NCBI GenBank assembly: GCA_013042375.1
Contig: JABDQH010000073.1
Location: forward strand, 1-64,000
Length of the DNA: 64,000 bases
Direction of reading: 5' to 3'
Origin: Woeseiaceae bacterium
Lineage (GTDB): Bacteria > Pseudomonadota > Gammaproteobacteria > Steroidobacterales > Woeseiaceae
This document shows, piece by piece, positions 32,049-41,059 of the stretch. The position numbers were made by a program, and so were the translations under genes. The number at the start of each line of letters is the position of its first letter. Positions within the stretch are counted from its first letter, which is position 1. Below the pieces are notes generated by a model. It saw only the letters and a list, made by a program, of their open reading frames with translations, was not told where the DNA came from and made no database searches.

Positions 32049-33074
32049 GTGATCAAGACAGACGTCGTTATCGTCGGCGCAGGGCCGTGTGGCCTGTTCC
32101 AGGTGTTCGAACTCGGTCTCCTGGGCCTCAAGGCCGAGATCGTCGACAGCCTCCGGCAGCCGGGTGGGCAATGTACCGAGCTCTATCCCGACAAGCCGAT
32201 CTACGACATTCCCGCCATACCCATGTGCACGGGTGAGGAGCTGACGACTGACCTGCTAAAACAGATCGAACCGTTTCCTCCGGGGATGCACCTCGGCGAG
32301 GAAGTCACGGTCGTCAGGGTGAATGACGACGAGACCTTCTATGTCGAGACGCGCGCCGGCAAGCAGTTCGAAGCCAAAGCCATTGTCATCGCGGCAGGCG
32401 TCGGTTCGTTCCAGCCGCGTGGCTTGCGCGTGCCGGACGTCGAGCAATACGAAGGCAAGAGCCTGCATTATCGCGTGCGCGACCCCGAGAAGTTCGCGGG
32501 CAAGCGCCTCGTCATCCTGGGCGGCGGCGATTCGGCCCTCGACTGGGTGGTCGAGCTGGCCGGCATTGCCGAACACATCACGCTCGTGCACCGGCGCGAC
32601 GAATATCGCGCTGTGCCCGCCACGGTCGAGACCATGCGCGGACTCGAGTCACAGGGCAAAGTCACGACGATCGAGAGCGCCAAGGCGAAGGCGATCACGG
32701 GCAAGGACGGGATGGTCGAGTCCATCACGATCCAGCCCAAAGAAGGCGATGCCGTCGAGGTCCCGGCCGACGACGTGCTCGTGTTCTTCGGCCTCGCCCC
32801 GAAGCTCGGGCCGATCGCCGAGTGGGGCCTCGACATCAACCGCAAGACGATCAACGTCGACACCGAAAAATTCGAGACCTCGACGCCCGGTATCTACGCG
32901 GTCGGCGACATCAACTACTACCCGGGCAAGAAGAAGCTGATCCTGTGCGGCTTCCACGAGGCGGCGCTCGCCGCATTCGCGATCAAGCAGCGCATCGAGC
33001 CGGACAAGAAAGTGCACGTCCAGTACACGACGACGAGCCCGATCATGCACGAAAGGCTCGGCGTCGAGGACTGA
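32049..33074 (+). CDS. Ferredoxin/flavodoxin-NADP+ reductase, TrxR-like type
   Basis: 341 residues from GTG 32049. FAD-binding GAGPCGLFQVFELG is at 10-23. The NADPH-binding motif GGGDSALDW is in the middle, with VHRRDEYRA just after it. STPGIYAVGDINYYPGKKKLILCGFHEAA near the end is the FAD-binding C-terminal motif. The CxxC redox pair of thioredoxin reductase is absent, which points to the YumC-like ferredoxin-NADP+ reductase group. It is cytosolic. It converges, with a two-base gap, on the membrane-protein gene at 33077. Confidence 0.9.
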   Translation: MIKTDVVIVGAGPCGLFQVFELGLLGLKAEIVDSLRQPGGQCTELYPDKPIYDIPAIPMCTGEELTTDLLKQIEPFPPGMHLGEEVTVVRVNDDETFYVETRAGKQFEAKAIVIAAGVGSFQPRGLRVPDVEQYEGKSLHYRVRDPEKFAGKRLVILGGGDSALDWVVELAGIAEHITLVHRRDEYRAVPATVETMRGLESQGKVTTIESAKAKAITGKDGMVESITIQPKEGDAVEVPADDVLVFFGLAPKLGPIAEWGLDINRKTINVDTEKFETSTPGIYAVGDINYYPGKKKLILCGFHEAALAAFAIKQRIEPDKKVHVQYTTTSPIMHERLGVED

Positions 33075-33076
33075 CT

Positions 33077-33529
33077 TTATTCGGACGGCGCGAGCTTCTC
33101 CGCGACGATACCGAGCACGATCGCGCCGATGATCGTGTAGATCGCGGCGTCGATGCCCCACCAGATCCAGATCTTACTGGGCAGGTTGAAGACGCCCGAC
33201 CAGGCCGCCATCAGGCACGCGCCCCACAGCCACATGGCAATGCCGAATTTCAAACCGCGCTGCCACGCGGGCCCTCTCAGCGCGCCGCGGAACACCATGT
33301 AGATCCCCGCGAGGATGAACGACGTGATGATGCCGGTCGTGATCCACATGGGCATCAGCGCCGCCATGTCGGGCGGATCCTGCACGAGTTCCGGGCGCCA
33401 GAAGCTCTCGGTGGCCCGGTAGGCCTCGTCGAGGACGCCTTCGTGGATGAACACGCCGCCCGCCATCGATACGACAAACGCGGTCACGTAGTAAGCCAGG
33501 CCGCCCAGTACAATCGCTTTCCAGTTCAT
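33077..33529 (-). CDS. Four-helix membrane protein of unknown function
   Basis: 150 residues with four likely membrane segments (about 5-28, 60-82, 94-112 and 120-142). A periplasmic loop of about 30 residues lies between the first two. A strong GGGGAGGGGG ribosome site lies seven bases before the ATG. The polar loops (IHEGVLDEAYRATESFWRPE) do not recall a named family, although the layout resembles small DUF1761-type proteins. It is a single gene bounded by hairpins. No function is assigned. Confidence 0.8.
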   Translation of the reverse strand: MNWKAIVLGGLAYYVTAFVVSMAGGVFIHEGVLDEAYRATESFWRPELVQDPPDMAALMPMWITTGIITSFILAGIYMVFRGALRGPAWQRGLKFGIAMWLWGACLMAAWSGVFNLPSKIWIWWGIDAAIYTIIGAIVLGIVAEKLAPSE

Positions 33530-33562
33530 TGATCCCCCTCCCCTGTTCTTTTTGTCAATATA

Positions 33563-33580
33563 ACCAGCTTAGTAGCTGGT
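33563..33580 (-). terminator. Hairpin after the S9 peptidase gene
   Basis: ACCAGCT/AGCTGGT arms at 33563-33569 and 33574-33580 around TAGT, then TATATTG on the minus strand. It is a weak terminator candidate between the peptidase stop (33613) and the next gene (start 33529). Confidence 0.4.
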
Positions 33581-33612
33581 CGGGGTAACGTCCAGAAAGG
33601 GAGGGCCGGCCC

Positions 33613-35631
33613 CTAGTCGTCGATGGCCGCCGTCTGTACGCCGTCCCCGCCGAAGCAGTTCGGTGACGCGAGCCACCCGAGCATCTCCTCGTAGAGCTTG
33701 AGCTGATGCTCGAAGTACAGCGTGTTGTAGAAGTGGTCGGCTCCCTCGAGCTTGACGAGCTTGTAGGTCTTGCCGTGCTCCTCGAGCCTGTCCGCATAGC
33801 GCGTGGCGTTGTAGTACTGCACACGCTGATCGACGTCACCGTGCACGAGCATCACCGGCACGTTGACCTTCTCGACTTCCTCGGCCGGCCGAATGCCACT
33901 GTCGCGGTTTTCCAGCACGACCTTCGTCTGCGCCCGGATCCGGAACGTGTTCTTGAATTCGTTCGAGAACCAGACCGGATCGGCGACGGCAGCGCCGGCG
34001 ATGACGCACTGGTAGAGCTGCGGCGTGCGTGACGCCGCGACCAGCGCAGCGTATCCACCGTAGGACCAGCCGAACATCGCCATGCGATCCGGATCGGCAA
34101 GACCCTTCTCGACGAGGTACAACGCGCCATCGTCCTTGTCGTCCTGCGCCGCGCGACCGAGCGCGCCGTCCTTGAAGCCCGCCTTGAAGTGCTCGAGGCC
34201 GTAGCCTCGCGAAATGCGGTACTGCGGCTGCATTACCATGTAGCCGTAGTTGGCCAGCACCTGTGCCCACTCGTCGTAGACGATCGTCTCGAGCACCTCG
34301 GGCCCGCCGTGCGGCAACACGATGAGAGGGAACGGCCCTTCGCCGTTCGGTATCGTGACGTGGGCACCAATCGTCAGGCCATCGCGCGCCTTGTAGCGCA
34401 CGTAGCGCGTACTGGCGAGCTTCTCCGGCTCGAGCAGCGGCTGCTGGCTGCCGACCATCGTGAATTCGCCGTTCCTGTACATGTAGTACGTGCCCGGATC
34501 GCGCGGCCCCGAGTTCACGACCATCATCGTATTACCGTCACGCGAGCGGGACGTGACGCGCACGTAGTGCGCATAGGGAATCAGCTCCTCGAGCTGCTTG
34601 TAAGTAGCGCCTTCGATCTCATCGAAGTACTCGTAGCGATGCTTGTCCTTGAAATAGCTCACGGCCGTAATCGACCCGGGGCGCGCCCAGGCGTTGCTGT
34701 GATAGCGCACGCCGAGCACATCGACGTCGTTACGACGATAAAGCAGCTCATCGAATTTCTTGGTCTCGGTGTTGAAAGACCAGAGACCGGCAAAATTGTG
34801 GCCGTTGTGTGCCCTGACGATCAGGTTGCCCGGTACAGCCTCGTCCTTGCCCAGGATCTCGAAGTCCTCGAAGCTTTCTTCGGGCTGCCGATAGAGCTCG
34901 TCCCAGCCTTTGCCGCCCTTCGGACGGTAATACCAGACGTAGGACTGTGACTGCGTATCGAGGCCGCGCCCGATGTAGGGATCGCCGTCGGCGTCGAAGT
35001 CGAACTGCGCCATGTCGATGCGCCCGCGAATCGCGAGCTGCTTCGTGCCTTTCTTGAGGTTGAGCCGGTAGTAGGCCCGCGGGCGAAACGCCTCACCGAA
35101 GCCCAGACCTTCGTCCACACCCGGTTGCGTCGAGACCATGATCGTGTCCGGGTCATTCTCGAGCAGACTTTCGATGTTGGGGTTCGAGACGCCGAAGTCG
35201 TCGAATTCGAGCTCGTCGATATTGAGACGCGTGATGCGGCCCTCGTAGACACCCTGGTTCTGGCCCTCGATCTTCTTGCGCACTTTCTGCCTGAGGAGCA
35301 TGACCATCTCGCGATCGCTGACCCACTGGATCGCCTGGATCTCCATCGGATCGGAGTTGACAAGGATCGGATCGGGATCGTCGAGATTGTCCGTGTCGTA
35401 GATGTGCAGGACCGGGTCGCCGTCCTTGCTCAGGATCTTGAGCATGCCGATGTGCTTGCCGTCCGGCGACACCGCGGCATTGCTGACGACCTCTCGCAGA
35501 GCCCAGTATTCGAGCGGATAGGGCTCGTTCGCCGTTGCGCCGTCGTCAGCCAGCGCGTTGCCGCCAAGTACGGGCAATCCAAGCAGCCCGAGCCAAACCA
35601 TCAGCACGCGTGCCATTGAGGGAGATGTCAT
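33613..35631 (-). CDS. Secreted prolyl-oligopeptidase-family (S9) serine peptidase
   Basis: 672 residues from the ATG at 35631, which has GAGGA eight bases upstream. A signal peptide is present (about 1-27). The N-terminal beta-propeller-like region (about 40-400) includes AAVSPDGKHIGML. The alpha/beta-hydrolase domain has GWSYGGYAAL (Ser523), HGDVDQRV (Asp601) and GADHFYN (His633), the full S9 triad. It probably works in the periplasm on oligopeptides. It follows a TonB receptor gene with a hairpin between them, a pairing common in peptide-using marine Proteobacteria. Confidence 0.93.
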   Translation of the reverse strand: MTSPSMARVLMVWLGLLGLPVLGGNALADDGATANEPYPLEYWALREVVSNAAVSPDGKHIGMLKILSKDGDPVLHIYDTDNLDDPDPILVNSDPMEIQAIQWVSDREMVMLLRQKVRKKIEGQNQGVYEGRITRLNIDELEFDDFGVSNPNIESLLENDPDTIMVSTQPGVDEGLGFGEAFRPRAYYRLNLKKGTKQLAIRGRIDMAQFDFDADGDPYIGRGLDTQSQSYVWYYRPKGGKGWDELYRQPEESFEDFEILGKDEAVPGNLIVRAHNGHNFAGLWSFNTETKKFDELLYRRNDVDVLGVRYHSNAWARPGSITAVSYFKDKHRYEYFDEIEGATYKQLEELIPYAHYVRVTSRSRDGNTMMVVNSGPRDPGTYYMYRNGEFTMVGSQQPLLEPEKLASTRYVRYKARDGLTIGAHVTIPNGEGPFPLIVLPHGGPEVLETIVYDEWAQVLANYGYMVMQPQYRISRGYGLEHFKAGFKDGALGRAAQDDKDDGALYLVEKGLADPDRMAMFGWSYGGYAALVAASRTPQLYQCVIAGAAVADPVWFSNEFKNTFRIRAQTKVVLENRDSGIRPAEEVEKVNVPVMLVHGDVDQRVQYYNATRYADRLEEHGKTYKLVKLEGADHFYNTLYFEHQLKLYEEMLGWLASPNCFGGDGVQTAAIDD

Positions 35632-35695
35632 AGTCAGGTCCTCAACCAATATCGAATGCGGCGCCGAAAGCAGACACCGCTCTATATAGACAAGA

Positions 35696-35723
35696 AAGCC
35701 TGCAGGATTACTCCCGCAGGCTT
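35696..35723 (-). terminator. Hairpin between TonB receptor and S9 peptidase
   Basis: A perfect eight-base stem AAGCCTGC/GCAGGCTT with a 12-base loop is followed on the minus strand by TTCTTGTC. It starts 20 bases after the receptor stop. It may terminate part of the transcription and lower peptidase expression relative to the receptor. Confidence 0.5.
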
Positions 35724-35742
35724 CCAAGTCTAGCAAAAAACC

Positions 35743-38700
35743 TCAGAACGACAGGTCGTCGAACGACGCCGATACGTTGATGAAGTACTGGCGTCCCTGC
35801 ACGTCGTAACCACGGCCAAGCGGCACGTTCGAACGGTCGTAGACGACCACGCGACCGTCGATCAGCGGCGGCTCTTCGTCGAAGACGTTGCGCGCACCGA
35901 AACCGACCGTGTAGACGTCGCCATAGTAGTAAAACGACAGGTCGTGACGGAAGTAGTTCTCGACCTCACCGACCGGCTGGCAATCGACGTCGCCCCTGGC
36001 TTCGCCGGCACAGGTCCACGAGTCGCCCTCGCCATACCAGGCGGCACCCGAGAACGGCCAGTCTTCCCGGACGTCCGGATCGATCCCGGCATTGGACAGG
36101 TAGCGGGTCGCCCACGTCAGGCGGTAGTCGCCGAAATCGGCGCGGAAGATACCCTGGCCTTCCCACTCCGGTACACCCAGTTCGCCAAGATCGCTGTCGG
36201 CCGAGACCGAACCGTCGATATCCGAGATGAACAGGTCAGAGAGTTCGAGCTTGCGGTTGAAGTTCAGGTCCGCCGCGAAGTCAACGGCTTTGCCGAATAC
36301 CGACGTCGGCCAGTCGAGCGCGAGGTTTACGTCGACACCCCTCGCCTTGAGCGAGTCGCGGTTGATGAAGTTCTGGTCGACTTCCTCGATCAGGCCGAAC
36401 ATGCCCCCACCGAGGTCCTCTCGCCGGACGGCCTGGCAGAAGGGGCTGTCGCCCTCGGAATCGTCGTAGCAGTCGTTGATCGCACCCTGGAAGCTGAACT
36501 GGACGATCTCGTCCCTGATCTCGATCTCGTAGTAGGTCGCGCCGATCGACAGGTCGAAGGCCTCAAAATAAGGCTGCTCCCACGCAAAGCCGGCCGTCCA
36601 GGACTCGGACTTTTCTTCATCCAGGCCGGTCTGGCCGACGAACTGCAGTACTTCCACCGAGACAAACGGTGACGAGGTCGCATTTGCCGCGACGATTCCG
36701 AGCGTCGTCGGGTCAACGCCATCGTCGATGCAGTTCTGAATCACGACGGGGCTGCGATTATCGAGACCCGGGTCGTATGTCAGACCGCCGTCGATGTCCA
36801 GGATCAACGCGTCAGAGGGGACGACACAGGGATCGAATCCGGTAGCGAACCCGCTGAGACCCTCGAGGAAGTTCTCACGCAGGTTCGGGGCGCGATAGGA
36901 CGTGCCGATCGTGCCGCGCAGCAACAGGGAGTCGATCGGGCGCCACGAGAGCTTGCCCGAATAGGTCCAGGCGCCGCCGTAGAATTCGTCGTCGGTGTGC
37001 CTCGTAGAGACGTTCGCCGTCAGCTCCTCGAAGCCCGTAACGCCGGCCAGGATCGGCACCTCGACTTCGACGAACCACTCCTTGGTGTCTTTCTCACCGG
37101 TCGCGCCTTTGTCCTTGAAGAAGCCCCAGAGCTGACCTTCGGAAGCAACTTCGTTCGGCAGCGACTCGATATCGTCGTTGCGGAACTCGTACCCGATCGC
37201 CATTCCGACCGAGCCGGCAGGCAGCTCGAAAACATCGCCCGTCAGGAGCAGGTTGACGTATGCCTGCTTGTATCGCGTATCAATGAAGCGGTCGGCAAAC
37301 AGAAAATCGCGCTCTGCCTGGGTCGCGAGTTCGTTACTAAGGAGACCCTGGTACAGGGACGGCGCGAACACGTTGACCGGCACACAGGGACCGCCGTCAG
37401 GCGTACCGCAGACCACCTGGCCGTTTTCGATGCGTGAGGTATTCAGCGAGTACTCGAGCCTGTCTTCCCTCACACCCGGGCGCAGCGATGTGCCCTTGCT
37501 TTCGCTGAGGACATAGGCGATATCGAAGCCCATGTTATCGAGCGAGCCGACGTTGAGCATCGGCAGATCGCCCTTGAGGCCGCCGACGAAGCGCACCTGA
37601 TCGACTTCGATCCAGCCTTGATTGCGGTCACCCGCAATCGAGAACTGTGCCTCGAGCGGTCGCGGCACGCCAGGTCCGCCACCCGGGAGGAAGTCATTCC
37701 ATGCCGGCGTAAGGCCAAATGCGCCTGGCGTGCAATCTTCCTGCGCGATATCGAAGAAATTCAGGCAGGCATCGATGACGGAAATCGTGCCACCACCGAA
37801 CAGGAGTGCTTGCTGAAACTCAGCGATGTACTGGGGGTTCGTCCAGATGTTGTCGTAGGCGAGCCAGCAGTCCGTGCCGTTGACGCCATCCGGGTTACAG
37901 ATGTTGTAGGGATTCTCTCCGATGACTTCCTCTTGAATGACGGCACCGGCATCGAAGAAATAGGTCTCACGCTTGTTGTACGTCGCCTCGAAATACGGCG
38001 TGATGTTCATGTCACCTTCGAACGTGTATTCGCCGTACGCCATGATGCTGACGCGCTCACGGTCCGGCAACAGATGCGTCGTGTTGTCCTCGCTCGCGAT
38101 GAAGTAATCCGTGAAGTCGACGTCGGGCTGACCGTCGCCGTCCTGGTCGAGGACGATATCGAACGGGCCGGTCGCTTCGGACCAGTTCGGAATGCCGACA
38201 TTACTCGTGCCTTCCGTGAAGTAGATCGACCCGAACTGGCCGTTGTTATCGAAGACACGCTGCGAGCCGAACGAAGTAACGCAGGGCGTCTCTTTCATGC
38301 CGTACTGTTCGGCGTACGAGATGTTCGTCGTGCGAATCTCGCCGGACGGCGTCCGCTCGCGGTAGGTCGCGCAGTCTGCGGTCCAGGGACGGTCGGCGTA
38401 GGTGACAGCCTCGCCGTCGCTGTATTCAGCGCCGATACCGATGAAGCCGCGATCGAAGTTGGCTCCCCATGCCACGCTGATCGTGTTCTCGATGCCGTTG
38501 CTGTGCTCGGGCATGCGCGTATAAGCCTCGAGTTCGAGGCCGTCGAAGTCCTTGCGCAAGATGACGTTGGCAACGCCGGCTACAGCATCGGATCCGTAAA
38601 TCGACGATGCGCCATCGAGCAGAATCTCGTAACGACTGACCAGCGTGCTCGGCAGGACATTGAGGTCGGGCGCGATGGGTACACCCTCGACACCCGCAGG

Positions 38701-39108
38701 CGAGATGCGACGGCCGTTCAGCAATACGAGCGTACGTGATGCGCCGAGACCCCTGAGGTCGGCTGTGGATGCGCCCGGGCCGTTGTCGAGCACGAAGCCG
38801 CCGAAGGTCGTGTCGAACTGGACACCGGCAGACGCGGAACTGTCCTGCATGATCGTGCCCGGATCGATCGCACCCAGGTTACGGGAGACCTCGCCGGTGA
38901 TGACTTGCAGCGGTGCAACGCTCGAGAAGGTGTCGCGACGAAGGCGTGAGCCCGTTACGACAATTTCCTCGCGGACGTCGTCGTCAAGACCGTCATCGAC
39001 ATCGTCAACGGCGTCTTGCGCCATTGCGAATGGTGACGCGAGTGCGAGTGAGAAGATCGCAGTGCCTAAAAGGCGTAGCCACGGCGACGTGTCAGGTCTT
39101 TCCTTCAT
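35743..39108 (-). CDS. TonB-dependent receptor, probable peptide or cofactor importer
   Basis: 1121 residues. Signal peptide about 1-30, acidic linker DDVDDGLDDDVREE, TonB box EEIVVTGSRLRR, then a plug with DLRGLGASRTLVLLNGRRI and the EILLDGASSIYGSDAVAGVANVIL segment (about 160-185, split here only for reference). A large beta-barrel follows, ending FINVSASFDDLSF with the terminal Phe. The plug type (VTGSRL, LNGRR, YGSDAVAGV) is that of the large 'TonB-dependent receptor plug' proteins often paired with peptidases. The downstream S9 peptidase supports peptide import. It differs from the glucan receptor at 733-3744. Confidence 0.93.
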   Translation of the reverse strand: MKERPDTSPWLRLLGTAIFSLALASPFAMAQDAVDDVDDGLDDDVREEIVVTGSRLRRDTFSSVAPLQVITGEVSRNLGAIDPGTIMQDSSASAGVQFDTTFGGFVLDNGPGASTADLRGLGASRTLVLLNGRRISPAGVEGVPIAPDLNVLPSTLVSRYEILLDGASSIYGSDAVAGVANVILRKDFDGLELEAYTRMPEHSNGIENTISVAWGANFDRGFIGIGAEYSDGEAVTYADRPWTADCATYRERTPSGEIRTTNISYAEQYGMKETPCVTSFGSQRVFDNNGQFGSIYFTEGTSNVGIPNWSEATGPFDIVLDQDGDGQPDVDFTDYFIASEDNTTHLLPDRERVSIMAYGEYTFEGDMNITPYFEATYNKRETYFFDAGAVIQEEVIGENPYNICNPDGVNGTDCWLAYDNIWTNPQYIAEFQQALLFGGGTISVIDACLNFFDIAQEDCTPGAFGLTPAWNDFLPGGGPGVPRPLEAQFSIAGDRNQGWIEVDQVRFVGGLKGDLPMLNVGSLDNMGFDIAYVLSESKGTSLRPGVREDRLEYSLNTSRIENGQVVCGTPDGGPCVPVNVFAPSLYQGLLSNELATQAERDFLFADRFIDTRYKQAYVNLLLTGDVFELPAGSVGMAIGYEFRNDDIESLPNEVASEGQLWGFFKDKGATGEKDTKEWFVEVEVPILAGVTGFEELTANVSTRHTDDEFYGGAWTYSGKLSWRPIDSLLLRGTIGTSYRAPNLRENFLEGLSGFATGFDPCVVPSDALILDIDGGLTYDPGLDNRSPVVIQNCIDDGVDPTTLGIVAANATSSPFVSVEVLQFVGQTGLDEEKSESWTAGFAWEQPYFEAFDLSIGATYYEIEIRDEIVQFSFQGAINDCYDDSEGDSPFCQAVRREDLGGGMFGLIEEVDQNFINRDSLKARGVDVNLALDWPTSVFGKAVDFAADLNFNRKLELSDLFISDIDGSVSADSDLGELGVPEWEGQGIFRADFGDYRLTWATRYLSNAGIDPDVREDWPFSGAAWYGEGDSWTCAGEARGDVDCQPVGEVENYFRHDLSFYYYGDVYTVGFGARNVFDEEPPLIDGRVVVYDRSNVPLGRGYDVQGRQYFINVSASFDDLSF

Positions 39109-39485
39109 GGTTCATCCCCATTTGCCGTTATTTGATATGTGGTCGCAAGATTTTCGTTGACGTAACACTTGCAAACTTCTTGTTGTCGGCCAACGCCAAG
39201 AGCCGGCCCAGTAGTTGCTGCGGCTGACTGGCGACGGTGAGCGATTTTCTGGGGCCTGTTGCCCGAGAGCGACAGGTCTTGCGCCGAGTGTAGCAATGGG
39301 TCTGCGGCCTGTCTATGCGTAACGAACGAGTTGTTGCGGGCGCACAACAGCCTCTGATTGCGGCCGTCAGGATTGGCGTAGATGCTCGCTTTAGGCCGTC
39401 GGGATGACGCTCAGCATACCCATCGGGCAGTGGCCACGCCGGGAAACTGGCCGGACATAATGCAGCGGCGTACCCGGCCCCGGAT
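39109..39485. other. Intergenic region upstream of the TonB receptor
   Basis: About 375 bases with no supported gene. A 132-codon frame on the minus strand runs through it but lacks a ribosome site and looks random. The region should hold the receptor promoter. I see no clear -35/-10 pair and no LacI-type palindrome. Confidence 0.6.
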
Positions 39486-39504
39486 GAACCACCTTCGGTG
39501 GTTC
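39486..39504. repeat. Short perfect hairpin
   Basis: GAACCACC/GGTGGTTC with a TTC loop, followed on the plus strand by GGAAAAAA. It is adjacent to the larger inverted repeat and the tRNA. No function assigned. Confidence 0.45.
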
Positions 39505-39513
39505 GGAAAAAAG

Positions 39514-39560
39514 AGGTGACAGTCACCCTAATTCCGTTGGAATTAGGGTGACTGTCACCT
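39514..39560 (-). terminator. Perfect 22-base inverted repeat, probable tRNA-Met terminator
   Basis: Arms at 39514-39535 and 39539-39560 match perfectly around a three-base GTT loop. On the minus strand the stem is followed by CTTTTTTCC, so it has terminator form, and it lies 10 bases after the tRNA-Met 3' end. The arm itself contains GGTGACAGTCACC, a palindrome, so it is also a REP-like element. Confidence 0.65.
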
Positions 39561-39570
39561 TCTGATTGCC

Positions 39571-39647
39571 TGGTGGTGATGGGTGGAATTGAACCACCGA
39601 CCTGCGGGTTATGAGTCCGCCGCTCTAACCATCTGAGCTACATCACC
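39571..39647 (-). tRNA. tRNA-Met (CAT), elongator type
   Basis: Cloverleaf on the minus strand: acceptor GGTGATG/CATCACC, D-arm AGCTCAGATGGTTAGAGC, anticodon loop CTCATAA with CAT at 39613-39611, T-arm GGTGGTTCAATTCCACC, and an encoded CCA at 39573-39571. The paired 1:72 position and the body resemble elongator tRNA-Met. A CAU-reading tRNA-Ile2 cannot be fully excluded. Confidence 0.93.
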
Positions 39648-39756
39648 TTATATAGGGTCGCGGCACGGGTCCGCGAGGGGCGCAGATTCTCGCGGCGCAG
39701 CCCCGGCCTGTCAAGGGATTGTACGCCTGCTGACCTGGTTCCGGTACAGTGCCGCC

Positions 39757-40374
39757 ATGGACTTCGTCTATACGCTGGAAATGCTCGGCACGGCGGCATT
39801 CGCCGTCTCAGGGGCGCTGGCCGCCTCACGCAAGGGCATGGACATTTTCGGCTTCTGCGTGCTGGCGCTGATGCCGGCCGTCGGCGGCGGCACGATCCGC
39901 GACATCATCATCGACCGGGTTCCGGTCTTCTGGGTCAGCGACAACCGCTACGTCGCGGTCGCGATCATTGCCGCATTGGTGATCTTCTTCGCCCCGCACA
40001 ACAAGCCGGGCGGACGCCGCCGGCTGCTGATCTGGGCCGATGCGCTGGGGCTTGCGCTGTTCGCGGCGCTCGGCACCGAGATCTGCCTGCAGCACGAGAC
40101 CGGGCCGCTCGTCGCCGTCATGCTCGGCGTCACGACGGCCGTGACGGGCGGCATGATCCGCGACGTCATCTGCAACGAGATACCGCTGATCCTGTCGCGC
40201 GAAATCTACGCAACCGCGGCGTTCGCGGCTAGCCTCGCCTATGTCGCGGCCGACGAGCTGGCCCTGGCGCAACCGCTGCCGCTGGCTATTGCCGTCGTCA
40301 CGGGCCTCGTCGTGCGTGGCCTCGCGATTGCGTTTAACTGGTCGCTGCCGTCTTTCGGCGCGGAAAGGCCCTAG
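39757..40374 (+). CDS. TRIC-type/UPF0126 membrane channel protein
   Basis: 205 residues with about seven membrane segments and the duplicated UPF0126 layout. The paired signatures GGGTIRDIIIDRVPVFW (first half) and GGMIRDVICNEIPLIL (second half) are clear. Bacterial members (YadS-like) are related to trimeric intracellular cation channels and are proposed potassium-permeable channels. It lies in the inner membrane. It runs divergently from tRNA-Met and converges on the zinc-ribbon gene. Confidence 0.92.
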   Translation: MDFVYTLEMLGTAAFAVSGALAASRKGMDIFGFCVLALMPAVGGGTIRDIIIDRVPVFWVSDNRYVAVAIIAALVIFFAPHNKPGGRRRLLIWADALGLALFAALGTEICLQHETGPLVAVMLGVTTAVTGGMIRDVICNEIPLILSREIYATAAFAASLAYVAADELALAQPLPLAIAVVTGLVVRGLAIAFNWSLPSFGAERP

Positions 40375-40377
40375 GCT

Positions 40378-40569
40378 CTATAAAGAGCAGCTCATGTCCT
40401 GGCCGCAGCACAGCGGCGACTTGATCTTGCCGTGGCCGTTCGGGCAGCTCGAAATCTGTACTTCCTTGCCCTCGCCTACCTCCAGCGTGCCGTTCTCGAG
40501 CGGTGCATCGCACTTACCGCAGGTCGCGTTGACGCTCATGCCGCACTTCTCACAGGTATACGTTGCCAT
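40378..40569 (-). CDS. Small zinc-ribbon protein
   Basis: 63 residues from the ATG at 40569, which has GGGGA a few bases upstream. Cys pairs CEKC (6-9), CGKC and later SCPNGHGKIKSPLCCGQDM form two candidate zinc sites. The compact rubredoxin/zinc-ribbon-like form resembles small proteins of unknown role seen across Proteobacteria. It is cytosolic. Function unknown. Confidence 0.8.
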   Translation of the reverse strand: MATYTCEKCGMSVNATCGKCDAPLENGTLEVGEGKEVQISSCPNGHGKIKSPLCCGQDMSCSL

Positions 40570-40745
40570 GATTTCCCCTTCGTTGGATGTACTGTCGCAG
40601 CAACGGATCATACCGCGAAGGCGGCGCTCAAGGCACACGTTCCGGGGACTGTGAACCCCGTAACATTTTCCTGAATACGTATAGACATATGGTCTCATTA
40701 CGAGATACAATGTATATACATACTTAGAGCACGGAGGGTATCGTG

Positions 40746-41027
40746 ATGTTTCGACAGATACTCAACAAACTGGCAGTTACCATTGCGTTCGGCGCGGGCG
40801 CAATCCTGACGGCAATGGTCCTCGACATCGGCGCGGTGCAGGCCTACCTCGGCATGGCTCCGTTGCCCGCCGCAGACCTGCTGCGCATCGGACTCACCTA
40901 TGTGGGAGTGGCACTATCGACCGGCCTGGTCGTGGACGGCATACGCCTGATTTCTGCAAGCTGGTGGCACAAAGACGCGCAGGCCGGCCATAAGCTCGAG
41001 AACCTCTTCCAGGCCAACCTCGCCTAG
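40746..41027 (+). CDS. Small two-helix membrane protein
   Basis: 93 residues from the ATG at 40746, with GGAGGG seven bases upstream (a GTG one codon earlier is possible). There are two hydrophobic stretches (about 8-35 and 44-66) and a charged amphipathic C-terminus (WWHKDAQAGHKLENLFQ). No family recognised. It stands alone, convergent with ychF. Confidence 0.7.
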   Translation: MFRQILNKLAVTIAFGAGAILTAMVLDIGAVQAYLGMAPLPAADLLRIGLTYVGVALSTGLVVDGIRLISASWWHKDAQAGHKLENLFQANLA

Positions 41028-41044
41028 CGGCAGGCCGCTGCCGC
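41027..41044. terminator. Hairpin between convergent genes
   Basis: GCGGCAG/CTGCCGC arms around GCCG just after the small membrane protein stop. There is no T-run, so low confidence as a terminator. Confidence 0.3.
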
Positions 41045-41059
41045 ACAGGGCTGTATTCC

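Noticed and set aside
39128-39526. 132-codon frame upstream of the TonB receptor
   Set aside because: No ribosome site, random composition, and it runs into the hairpin beside tRNA-Met.
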